Shown here: positions 24,901-38,500 of the stretch, one piece after another
Numbering within the stretch: position 1 is the first letter of the stretch
Layout of the letters: every line of letters starts with the position of its first letter
Assembly: GCA_019914945.1 (NCBI GenBank)
Contig: CM034106.1
Coordinates: 5,084,001 to 5,148,000, forward strand
Direction: 5' to 3'
Source: Typha latifolia
Lineage: Eukaryota > Streptophyta > Magnoliopsida > Poales > Typhaceae
DNA: 64,000 nucleotides
Made by a program: the position numbers and the translations under genes
The notes under the pieces: model-generated
Told to the model about the DNA's origin: nothing
The model's input: the letters and a program-made list of their open reading frames with translations, nothing else
Databases searched by the model: none

Positions 24901-25748
24901 GGCCAATTCGACAAACCTTGACTAATATACAACTTACTGACTAAGTCTATCTGTGGAGAAGATAGTGAGAGGCCAGGAGTTGCGCTTGATGAATGCATGC
25001 TTAGTTATCTAACCATTCTGCACATAAGTTACTGCCCTCAAATTGTTATGCAGTTCCCTGACCGTCCTCAGAGTGCTCTTTTGTGGAACATAAGAGAGAC
25101 ATCTATGTTAAATGCTCATATAAGTAGATAAGCATGTTAGGTGAGATGCAGATTACTAGCTGCTGGGAGTTGTAACATTGAATTATTGTTTAAGTTATTT
25201 ATTATCTGATAAATTGGTATTGTTTCTCAAATCCTTACTTGAATGTTGAGCATGATCTTGTTAGATTAGTATGCTATACTATATCACTAAGTCTGGTCCT
25301 GAAATAGATTATTAATTAGTATTCCCTGTTCAACTTAATATTTTAATGGCCTATTGGTCTCTCTTTAGTCTTCACTACATATTCTAATGAAGTTGCACAT
25401 ATTCAAAAGTCTAAATAATATTTGAATGAACTTAACATGGATCACATGTGAGCAGCATAACTATCATTTTTGTAATATGCAATATCTTGGCTGCACATGC
25501 AACGACATACTTTTAAAACATTGATAGCCCTTTTTCCAATTTGCAACGCTTATGATATATATTATCAAGTTGCTATTGTTGGTAGTTTGTTAATCATGAA
25601 ATCCAGTTTCGGCCGATCCCAAGTCGGATCGGCTGAAATGGATAGGGATTGGCCATAGCCAATCCAAATCCCAGACTGGTTTCAGCCAGGTATCAGCCAG
25701 ATTGGCCAATCCCGCCTGATACAGGTGCGCAAGGGAAAGAGAGTGAGA

Positions 25749-25782
<34 letters not shown>

Positions 25783-26535
25783 TGGACTGCGACAGTAAGA
25801 GGGAGAGAGAAGAAGAGAAGGAGAAGTTGATGATTATATCATTAATACCCAATCTCAGAGAAATTAGTACAAGTTGTCTATATGTGCCAACATGTCTAAC
25901 ATTGATAATTATATCATTATATTCTTAAGACCATTCCAACAACTCTCATTTACTCTCTTTTTGGTTATTTGAGTAGATGAAAATATAGTCAAATACATCC
26001 TGAATTTCCTTAAGATATTTGCATTCTCAAGATATGAATGAGGATCATTACTTTTTAAGACCAGTGCCCTTTAGTTCGTTAGGCGAGTGAGATGTCATGC
26101 TGAAATTAAGTTATTGTTATGATGGGTGTTGCCTCCCGAAGTACCTGGTATTATCATTCAATTTTGTTGATCGTTTATGAGAATTAGAATTGTTATTATA
26201 GTAGCTAGAAAAAACTAAATTTAGACAAGTCAATTGAGCGTTACACTTCATTGCTGAATATTGAACTTAAGATTCTTGCCCAGGCTGGAATATTGCTTTA
26301 CTTTCCCCTTTTGCTAAGTGGTAACCTATTCCATGCTTATTATTGTGTATAACTACCGTGCTACCAGATGAACCCTTAGTTAACTGGCATAACTTAAACA
26401 CTGACGCCCATCTCACAATGGCTTCTATATAGGGTTGACTCTTTTTGGAGAACACCAAGCTAGCTAATAATTTTTCATTACAGATGAAATATAGAAAAAT
26501 ATATATAGAGTTGTATGAGTAGACACACACACACA

Positions 26536-26573
<38 letters not shown>

Positions 26574-29500
26574 GTGGAACATTCACTTCTTAAAAAGAGG
26601 TTGGCTATTTGATGACCTATTTCTAATAGTGTGTTTGGAATTTGCAAGACATTGGTTCAGAAGTTGAAACAAAGACTGATTTCCTAGTTAGTGGCAATGC
26701 TCGTTGAATAAAAAAGAAACTCCCTATCACTGTCAGTTATTGGTTATGGATTCCTAAGAATAATCATCATTATCAGATGACTTTCTTGGTAAGATGGGGT
26801 TTAGCTAGAGCAAAAACAAAGTTGACATGGTGCATAGTGTGCGAATTGGCTGTCGGTCAATACCTGAACTTGGTGCTGAATTTCTATCTGCAAAAACCAT
26901 GGTGTATATAAGATATGGAAATTGTCTTAATGTTGGAAAAGGATGTCACATTCACCAAGTAACAAGAGTTTTAGCTGAAACTTCATATCTGATTTTGAAG
27001 TGTTCATATATGATATATTCCTGAAGATTATCTGTATTATCATATCTATAAGGTCTCATATGCTTTTCATGTTGCCAATTTGGCATCCTTATGAGGTTGG
27101 AACTTAATAATCTCATTTAAAATTTACATGATGAAAAGTCAAAGCTACAGCACTGAGTTTTCTACATTTGTCTAAATAAGTACATCAACAGATGCACTGA
27201 AGTCATGGAGAATTTTTTTTTGTCTTCAATCATTCCATAGGAGATTTTATTTTCCCTCTTACATTGTTGAGTTTCACACAGGATTACTTATTGATCTTCC
27301 TTGTTCAATACTATATACATCTCAAACTTTTCAGCCTAATTTGAAATCAAATAATTATCTGTTAGGAATTGCCAAATTCTCGGATGTGTTCCAAGTACTT
27401 TAAAAATTGTGGGAATCTTCCTGCCGGTTATAGAGCTGTTCGTATTGACTGGAAAGATCTTGACAGATGCAGTGTTTGTGACATGGATGAGGTAAAAACT
27501 AATATGTTAGTCAAAAATTGTTGAGAGTTTAGAGGTTGATTGCGTGTTTCACTATAACCTGCATGCGTTTTTGTTGGATTGTGAACCTCTTGTTTTCTCT
27601 TACTCTATTTACTGAAATCTTGTCTATGATCTTGCAGGAGTATGAGGACAACCTGTTCCTGCAGTGCGATAAATGTTGCATGATGGTAAGTACATTCTCA
27701 TTGACTACAATTTTTGATTCACTGATAAGTCATTCAATCTCACATCTCTTTCTCAGGTTCATGCTAGATGCTATGGTGAACTGGAACCTTTGGATGGGGT
27801 GCTCTGGCTCTGCAACTTGTGTCGGCCTGGGGCACCCACTATACCGCCACGGTGCTGTCTTTGTCCTGTGACTGGTACTTACCTGTCCATTTCTGTTTCA
27901 CTACAAACGGTATGGTTCATCTTTCTAATCCACAAACTTCGACTGTCATAGGTGGTGCAATGAAACCTACGGCTGACGGGCGCTGGGCTCACCTGACTTG
28001 TGCCATGTGGATTCCTGGTTCGTAAGAAAATAGCACTAATGGTGATATATTTTTCATTTGCTTCATATCTTATCAGATTCTTTGCAGAGACATGCTTGAT
28101 AGATGTAAAACAAATGGAACCTATTGATGGCATAAGCAGAATTAACAAGGTTTACTCTTTCATTTCTCACATATTTTATGATTTGCTATGGTTCTCTAGA
28201 GAATTCTCATTTGATACTTAGTATGACAATAAGGCTTAACTCAAGTGGTCAAGAGTAAGAGTTATAGAGGGTTAAGAATAATGTGAGTAACATTGTGTAC
28301 TCTTTACCTACCTAGACCCCACAGTGGGAGGAGCCTTATACAATGGCACACCTGTAATTGACATTTTACTATTTTATCTTTGGACATAAAAGTCTGTATA
28401 TTCTGATCCATGTGTAAAATTACATGTGCAGGATCGGTGGAAACTTTTATGCAGCATTTGTGGGGTTTCTTATGGGGCTTGCATCCAGGTACTTTTTGGA
28501 GCCTTACTTTTGTATTTGCGTACCTACTTTTGTGAATCATATGACTTCTCTCCTTCAAGGGATTTAACACTTAATCACGTCTATCATAGTCATTGCGTAA
28601 TTGGATTCCGTGACATCATTTTATCTTACAGTGCTCTCATAACACGTGTCGTGTAGCATATCATCCTCTTTGTGCTCGTGCTGCTGGACTTTGTGTTGAG
28701 GTACTCTTTGGGATTTCAGCCTTTAATGTTCTTTGTCAGTGCTTTTGTTATCCATGATAAATGCCTATTTAATTGCATTTAATTCTTGCCATGCTTTTCT
28801 GTTTGATTTTCTAGCTTGAAGATGAGGACAAAATCCATCTTATGTCACTTGATGAGGATGATGACCAATGTATCCGCCTTCTCTCTTTCTGCAAGAAACA
28901 TAGGCAGCCATCAAATGAACGCCCATCTGCTGAGGAGAACCTTACAGTATCTACTCACATTGGTTCTAGTTGTATAAATTCTGTGAACCCATCTGGCTGT
29001 GCAAGAACTGGTACCTATGTTTGATTGTTCAGTACATATGTACTCTTAATAAGTATTCATATAATCGAGCCTCATCTCTGTACTTAATATTTTTAAGGTG
29101 TAAACCAAAGCCATCTTAGGGCAAATTATATTTTTGTTTATTTCTTTCAATGTTGATTAGAGTAATTTTACCACTTTCTGATGGTGATCTCAGAGAAGGA
29201 AGACCTTTGTTATGAAACTCAATGTCCATTTCTTAAGATGCACCTTTTCTTTCTCACTATGTTCATATGTTAAATCTTCTAGACTTTGTTTATACCTTTT
29301 CTGTGCCCTACCATTACTCTTAGATCCTTATCACTTGTGTTTTGTGTGACAGAGCCTTATAATTTTGCTGGAAGAAGGGGTCAGAAACAACCCCAGGATC
29401 TTGTTGCTGCATCTGTAAAACGTTTATTTGTGGAGAACAGGCCTTATCTGGTCAGTGGCTGTCGGCAAAATGGAACCAGTTGTAGTTCTTCCTGCAGCAA

Positions 29501-32500
29501 TTATTTGCAAGTTATTGGTGCACTGGATGCTACACAACAAGAGAGCATTGCGAGTATATCTTCAATGGCTGAAAAGTACAAAAATATGAAGACAACATTT
29601 AGGAAGAGGCTGGCATTTGGTGAGTGTAAGTTATTTGGATAATATGATTGCTTTGATATCATGTCTAGATGTTGTTAACAATTTTCTCATATATAAGTAT
29701 CTTAATTCATTAGTGCAAAAGGGAAGGCTTTCTCTTCCTATAATCTCATCTTTTGTTGTATATCTTGTGTTCTTTTCATGCTAACTTTTCTCAACATGAA
29801 CTTGTACATCATATTGTTTGGCTTTTGGCATATTTAAGAATATAAACCATAAGAAGTAGAAATGAACTGCTTACTCCATTTTTATCTATTAATAAAAGCC
29901 TTACTGTCACACTAAGTAACACCCTGTTTGAAAGGGCGTTTGAGTAGGGCTGTCAAAATAATCAAGCTGAAGCCGGTTCGATCAAGCTCATCTGGAAAAT
30001 GAGTTGGAGCTGAGCTTGATCTTCAAAAATAGGCTTGAAATAATTTTAAGCCAAGCTTGATCATGAGCTCGATCAAAATAAAGCTCGATAAGGCTCGAAA
30101 TAAATAAATAAATATAATATGAGTAATATTTTCTTTACTATAGTATAATTTTGTTATATTCTAAGATTTATTTAAGTGGATTATTATGTACTCTAATCTT
30201 ATAGAGTTCAATTCTAAATTTTGATTCTATTAGTGTATATTTTTTAATTAGACCTTATTTTAAGTTTGATTTAATCCTAATTCTAGTTTAATTTAATTCA
30301 AACTTGATCGGGCTCGAAATTTAGCTTGAATTGATCAAGGTTTGAAATTGTTTATTGATCGGCTCATTTAGGCTCAAGCTTAAAATTAGCTCGAAATTGG
30401 CTCAAATTGAAATGATTTTACTTTAAGATTGATCATTATAGGCTTGAAATTTTTTTTAATTCAAGCTTGATGAGCTAGGCTCGATCAAGGTCCGCTTGAT
30501 TACACCCTTACATTCGAGTGCAATGAGTAAGTCTTGGGGAGGGCTGATGTACACAACATTACTCTTAGTTCTGTAACGTTTGCAAATTTTAACCATTCTT
30601 TTTCACTAGCATATGTTCTCAAATTTTTTTATTTATGTCTTTTTTTTTTTTTTCCTTTTGTTAGGGATGACCGAATGGTAATGCACTAATGCATTTAAAA
30701 TATATCGACATATTTATCCTTTTTAGCAAACTGCAAGCTTAATGGTGTATGTAATTATAATTTTTAACCATATGTGCCTGATGAAGAGATCTTCTTGGTG
30801 TTCTATTCCCATAGTTCGGACTATGCATAATTTGTTGCGAATCACTGCGAAAGGGCTCTTCTAGGCAATTAATTGTTGAGACCATCTCTCACCTTTGTGG
30901 TCATTGTTGCCCTTCCATTGCCCTGCTGTCTCTCTTGCGTTTGCCTTCCTCTGGCTGTGTGCCCTAGCATCGGGAAGAAGACAATGTCTAAATAGGTCGA
31001 AATAAAAAGGATCTGTAAAGCAGATCTAATTTAAGTAGCGGATCAATAGAAAGGAGGGTGATAGGAAGAGAGAGAGAGTGAACGACATCGAGGCTGATTG
31101 TGCTGACGAGGGTGGCATGGTTAGTAGTCTCTCTCTCTCTCTCTCCTCCTTTTCTCTCCCTCTCTTCTCTTTTGCTCTCCCTCTTCTCTTTTTCTCCCCT
31201 CCTCTATTGCATGGAGTGTGTGGTGGAGTTTCCATCCTTATGACACTGTCAGCGATTGGCACAGGTTGTGGCCCATAGGCACGACAATCCTTCACATAGA
31301 CTTTTTTTTTAGAGTAGAGTTGATCTTTTCATTGAAGTTTCTTTTGTACGTGTAATTTCTTCAGCTATCTTGTACATTGAGGGTGCATTTGGTTGTGGCA
31401 TTTGATAAGGAGGGATTAATATCGTCCCTAGGCCTATCCATAGGGATGATGTATCCTTTCATTAATTGATCCCATCTTCCAATTTTAGTATAATGTTTGA
31501 TTTCTATATCATATTTAGGGTAACCAATATTTTGAAAGGCGGCTGCGGTATGTGGGCGGTCACCCCACTACATGGCGTCTAGGCGGTATGCAAGCCTCTA
31601 GACAAAGCATAGTTAATATATAAGCATAATTATATGTAATATATTATATATAGTATATACTATATAATGTATATCAAATTCTATTACTAATTAACTAGTT
31701 CTATGCCATGACTTGATCATAGTTGTTGAAACAATGTGATCATTTAATATACAGCTAGAAATCCTGACAGAGCAAATCCTCAACCTCAACAACCATGTTT
31801 TACATGTTAAACAAGTTAAACTTATGATTACAAAAATTAATGCAAGTTAAATTATAGAGTGAAGAATCTATTTCTCAAAAAATGCAAACAAGACATGCAA
31901 GAGGATAGGGAGAGACTGTGGTGTCTGTGGGAGGAGAAAACTGAAAGTTGGTGAGCTGGGAGAATGGTGGCAGAGGTAGAGTCACTAGCGATCACCACCA
32001 TTGTCGTCGAGTTGTCGACCACCATTCACCTCCATTATCATGTGAGAGAGTTGGGAGAGGAAAGTAGGAAATTTCTAATTTGGAGATTTAGGGTACATTT
32101 GGATGAGTTTTTTTCTTTATTAGCTAAGAGCTAAACCCGATCTAATTTGTTGAAACCCATATCCGATCCACTAACTAATCCACTCTGTGAACTGCTATTG
32201 GCTGCTCCGCCTTATCAAACTGCCAAAAGTCTGCTATGTTGGCCAATCGCTTAGTTGGACATTAAAATGGGCTTGCGGGGCAGTTGGTGATGTCCTATCA
32301 AAATTTTGGTCAAAACTGAAGTGCCAAAGATGTCCAAAGGTAAAAACGATGCAATAGTAAAATCAGGTTCAAGGGACACTACAATAATTAGACAAGACTT
32401 ATGCTTATCCACTGTTGGACAAGCCTTAAGCTTATCTATTGTTGGATAAATAAGAATAAGAATAGCTTCTCTTGATCTTATCTTTAGCCTTCTAAGTATC

Positions 32501-35500
32501 TTAGAAAGATATTTAGAAATCTTAGTAGTTAAGCTTTCTTTTTGCCCATATAAGGGCGTGAATAATTATTGTAAAAGAGATCTAAAGTTAGTGAATGACA
32601 AGTGAGAACTTTATAAAAATGTTTGTTTTTTCTAAGTTATTGAAGCCTTTTACCTTTTTCTTACTTCTACAATATTTTTACTTCGAGGCTTACTTTATTT
32701 TGCGAAAAAGGTGAAATGCTGCGAACTAGTCAACTGATTGAAAATGTTAAGTCTGTGATAAGCTGCCCCAAATGCTTTTTATCACAGTAGGTGCTATCTA
32801 GAATATTAGTTTACAAGTTGCCTAGAGTAGTATCGTTAAATCTTTTTCTCTATGAGAATTAACCACGGAGCAGCAGAATTGTGTGAAGGCATTAAGAAAT
32901 TAAGAGTCCTTCAACTTACTATTATTTGAGGATCTAGGAATATTAGCACTTTAAGCATCTATATGAAAGACATTGTTTCGAGAAGCAGTCTATGTGGTTG
33001 CATATGCGGAAATCATATGCTTAGTAGCTCCATATGACATATATGGATTATACATAAACATATGCTTGCATTTGTATATGACTATTGTAAGTTGTATTGT
33101 TAATTTAATTACACTTGAACTCCTAGAACTATTGCATATTTTCATGTAGACCCTGTAATGTATTTTTTGTGATATTTTCACCTCCTCAACTATTTAATAT
33201 CTCTCACCTTTTGACGATGTAAATGGAGGACAATTGCCATTTTATCCTCAACTTCTCTTTCTTTCTTAACTCTAAATAAGAGATAAATTCTCTTTAGGAC
33301 CACTTTAAAATTGATCACGTGATTGTCATGTGACATTTTCTTAACAGAAAAAAAATCAAATGATAACTAACGGAAGAAGAGCATTTAGGAGGTTTTATAT
33401 AATTGATGGGATTAAAGTATCCCAAAAAATTAATGGGGGGGGGTCAATGTGAAATTGAGCTACAACTCAGGGGTCCAGGTGTTATTAGTGACTGTGTAGT
33501 TATTTTGTTGTTACTCGATATTCTATTTTTCTTCTCTAAGTCTTTTGTGATTAATGTTTTGGTGGTTGTTATCAACTTATCATGGTTTGAACTTAGTACT
33601 GATTGGTACGTATCATTATCGGCCAACATTGATCCTAAGCCACCGTCAAAACTAGGAATATTGGGTTTTAGTTGTATTAGTCAATACAAGGCCGTATCAA
33701 CCAAAACAACTACAATACATTTTGTTCTTCTTTTTTTTTCTTTGTGTTTTATTTAAGTCAACTATCGTCGGATCAACCATGGTTCATCGAATCAGCTAAT
33801 CTTGATACGGATTGGCCGAACCCGATCTCGATCTAGGTCCGATCCTCACTCTCTCTCTCTCTCTCTCTTATTATCTTTCTTTTTTTTCTCTCCTTACCAT
33901 ATAACCATCGTTTCTTTTACGGAGAGATCTAGCTCCAGCGAACTCTGGCAAACTCTGACAAACTCTGATATATAATTTTTTAATTTATTTCTTTATTTCT
34001 GTCTTAGTTTTTTATATTTCTTTCACTTATTTTTTCTTCCCTTTTTCTTCTTTTTATTCTTCTTCTTCATTGCACCATGGTTTTTCTTTCTTTTGTTTGA
34101 TTTTCTTCCACTCACTCTCTTTTTAATCTCTTTTTTTTTCAATTTTTATTTTATCATAGGATTTATTTTTTTATTTTACTAAATATTTAGAAATTTTTCT
34201 GCATTTCAAATAGTATTTAGAATATTATGTAATTAAAAAGTCATATCCTATCCAGGTGATCGATACGGCTGATACGTATTATTTTTTTAGAAGGCCGATC
34301 CTAATCCTGATCCTGATTTTTCAAATCTTGGGATCAATCTCAATCCTTTAGGAGCTTTGTAGGTTAACTTTGCACTCGCAAAGTTGAGGTCGATTTGACT
34401 AATTAGACGGAGATCCGGCGAGTTTGAATCTTTGGCAAGGTGTTCCCCCATTATGTGGGGCTTCTTTTGATTCTTTTTTCTCCTCTCCTTTCCATTTTAT
34501 TTTTCCTTTATGAGCTGTGTCCACTATTGGCAGTAGTGGTGGTTATGGCCACCTACTTTCTTCACAAATTCGGTACTTTAAGTAAATAACTTTAAATTTA
34601 GTTTTCTATCATTTTTAATAAATTTTCAGGATGTTTCCTACATTTCATATCATTTGTTTAGAATTTTATATAATTAAAAAATAGCATGATATGGAAACAA
34701 CCAACATAGTTGATGCATATCATTTTTCCGGTAGACGATGCTGATATGGATATTAGGAACCATGGTTGTTATCAATCTACAAAAGTAGCTAGAAGCCTAG
34801 AAGAATCTAATGTTCATTACTTGGTTATGGTTAATCATAAAAATTGTGAAATACCATACTATTTGTAATATAGGATTTTGATAAAGATGCTTCTCCATAT
34901 ATATTATTTAGATGAATTCTTGCTTGCTTTAGTTGATTTCACCCAAAACAGGCAAAATGGACCTTATCTACTTGAATTCAAGACCAAAGAGGGAGGGAGA
35001 GAGGGAGAGGAGTTGGAATTAGGAATTTGGTATGCACTAAGATGAGCGAGATCTATTTGGTCGTATCTCTCCTCACTTTTTTTTTTCCTTTAGGTATAGC
35101 ATAGAGAAGAATTGTCCATTCTATTGTAGCCCTAATTAGGGTTAAGGTAGCTTATATAAGGTTTTTTTTTCTTCTCTTTTGGAGTCGATCGGATTGAAGA
35201 AACTAGATTTGAGATCCTTTCTATTCCTTTTTCTTTTTTTCTTTTGATTATTTTCTCTTCCAAGTCTTCTTACATTGTTAGATAGTAAATTGAGGGTCGG
35301 GATTAAAGCTCTAGACCTCTCTATGTCTAGCTGCTACCCTTTTTACAAGAAACTCCCCTGATTTACCATGTAACCCTCAAAATACATAAAAATTCATTAG
35401 GTTGCTTGATTCTCACCAAATTCAAGTATGCTAGTGGTAAACTTATTTTTAATTACTCTTCTCCTATTGTTGTTTATTTCTGTGAATTTCCAGAATTTTA

Positions 35501-38500
35501 TAGTATTTTCTAAACTTTTCTTGTAATACAATTTAGAGGTTTTTAAAATAATTTTTAATTATTAAAAGAAGACCAAAACTGAAAAAACTTGAACTGAACT
35601 GAAATTCATTTCTTGGGGAACTAAAACTTCAACCATGATTCGAACTTTAATGCCTGGATTGATTTTTGACTACAATATAAAGGGCCTTTCGTAGAAAGAA
35701 TGAATTGGAGAGATCCAGAAAGGTGAAGCGGATAGTTTTCATATGAAGGGGCTTGTGCCTCAGCTAAATATTTTTGCAGTAGCATTAGGATTAGAAGATC
35801 TTTCTAACCCTTGATAGTATATGAGAAATATGAATTGTGCATCATCATTATTTGACCTATTGATGTTTATTTTTGTACTGCCTATATGCTTGTGAAACTC
35901 TTGGTGTCCATCCTTGTTAAACACTTCCTTTAAGAAATCTAAACATGTTGACTGTATTATTTTCTAGGGAAATCAAGAATTCATGGATTTGGTGTCTTTG
36001 CAAAGCTCACACACAAGGCAGGGGACATGGTATGTTGAATAATTTTAGTTGCTAGTCTTTTTGTTTTGAGAAATAGTGGACTTACTGCTTATTCATTCTT
36101 TGGTATAGGTAATTGAATATATTGGTGAGCTTGTTAGGCCAACAATAGCAGATATAAGGGAACGACGTATATATAACTCTTTAGTGGTAAGTTATCTATC
36201 CCAATGTTGTTATATTTAGACCTAGGAAACACGAATACCTTTATACTCTTGCTGTATCTGTATTGGATATGATATTCAATGGATACTTTAAGATATGTAT
36301 CAGATACTTCCTGCATCCATAACAAAACCAAAACATGATTGACAAGTTGGAGGAGATTCTATTATAGAATATTGTTTTACTATATTTGAGTAGATTAACC
36401 TATGGTTAAACAATATATTTTGTTTATTTCTCTCTGGTCATTGTTTTGTTTGGATTAAAGAATAAGGTTTTCTTTGGATTTCGACTTGTTAGAACAAAAA
36501 AGATAACACCACTGCCCATTTAGTCAAGTATACTTCTTGGGCCCATCAAAATTTCTCAAGCCCAGAAAAGTTATGAAGTACTAGAATATAAAATATAAAA
36601 ATACTGTTCTCTAACAAAATCTTTTATAGTTGGTTTGTTAACAGGACTAAACAATGTTGTAATGTGAATAAATCCGCATTTTGATTTGCTTGTTTTTTTC
36701 TTTTTCTCTATCATATTGCTCCATGATTGGATTGAGCCATGCCATTCAAAGAAAGATTAACCCAGTCTACTTGGAGATCTGATGCAATTTGTACAGCCCA
36801 ATATTTGTTTTCTTTGTATGTCAAACATCAGCTGACAACTCATTCATTTAGAGGCAGACAGATTATTTGAAATTAATTTCCATATACTTTCAGAACAAGT
36901 GATGTGGCATGGGATGTAAGCCGGGATATAAGATGTGCCTGGATAGACAAAGATAATGAGGTACATAGGTCGGCACCCAAGGAGAGACAAGATACTGCAT
37001 AATGATACCATTTTTTCGCCTACAAGTGCCTTTAATATATTACCACAAGGAAAAAGAAAAATAGATTGAAGATAGCTCACCAAGCCACGTGAGAAAGAAA
37101 TCAAATCCACTTAGTTTGTTTGGGAAAATGAAAACCTCACCTAGATTGTTAGGGGATAAGAGAAAGCATGTAATCTACCACAAAGAAAAGAGAGAAAAGA
37201 GAAGAGAGAAGAGGTACATGATCGTCCCCAAGAATAAAAATGATTCAATTTTCCATGATAAATCCTCTTATTACCAGAATTCCCCTTAATCCTGTATCAA
37301 GAGATAACATCAAATCACAATATAAACTAATCAGAACTTTCTTAATCGGCTAATCCTATCTAACCAAACTAGGCATTTTTCAACTTCAAAATCAACCAAA
37401 TTCCAACAAGACATCTCCTAATTAACTAACAATCCTTCTAGATCTTAGCAATTTTAGACTAAATAAGATATGATAGAAACAAATATAAGTTTTAACTGAA
37501 AATACATATGAAAAAAATAGAATGAGAAACTAAGTTCCATCAACAAGACACGTACAACATGTTATTGCCAATCAAATTAAATATCAGTGGAACACACACA
37601 GAAAGTTTATAGTGTATGTCGACATCTCTCTATATCTATGTAATGTCAATAAATGTATGTATGTGTCTGTGTATTAGGTTGTGTACATTTGGTTCTTTTT
37701 CTTGTTTATAACTCAAAATAAAAAATAAAGTGCACCCAAGTTATTGTGGTTGTCTTTTGTCCAGGTTTTCTGATCCTAAACTGCAAATAATAAACTGGAT
37801 AACTATAACCTTTCAATGGCATAAAGGTTTTATGGCAAGTCTTCCAGTTTCATTTTTCTTTGGCTACAAACTTGATAGTGAGGTCTGGTATCCATGTTTC
37901 TGAAGGTCATAAAAGTACTGGTATTGAACGTTCTTCCTGCTCTGATGGTCTTGAGTGCAATTGCTTAATTAAGATACTATATGTGCACGCTTTTGTTCTA
38001 CACTTGATACTCAATTAGACAACTGGTATGGGTCCTAATATTGAGCCCAGTTGGAAGAACACTTTGGATTAAGCTAAGTCAGGACAACATAGTCCCACAA
38101 TTTGTGTTCTTTCTGATGCCCTGTGCAGTAGAATAGATTCCTAATCTAAGATGTTGCATTAAGCATTTTGTTTCGAGTTTATTGAAGCCTATCAGCATAG
38201 AAGCTTTTGTAATGATGTTTATGACTTTATGTACACTTTCATCAATCTAAATTGAGCTTGAATGCTGCCATTGATCCTCTATTTTTCCTTAAAGCATTCT
38301 GTTTTCTTTGTGTGCTTCTTTTGCGCGCTCTTCTGTAGTACCTAGACATGGACGAAAAATGTGATAATGTACTATGACTTTCCCCTGAAGTGTAAAATCT
38401 CAAGTATGGGACCAGCAAAAAGAAGAGGAAAGAGCAAACAAAGAAGAAATAGAAGCTTTAAACGAATTAGATTACATGAATAACTTTGACATTAAGTTTC

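Noticed and set aside
25605..25720. Additional hAT-family MITE
   Set aside because: Composition (GGCCGATCC) is similar, but termini and duplication are absent.
36844..37110. Minus-strand hydrophobic 88-codon frame in ATX intron 21
   Set aside because: No family motif, no neighbouring exons, and typical of AT-rich intron sequence read backwards.
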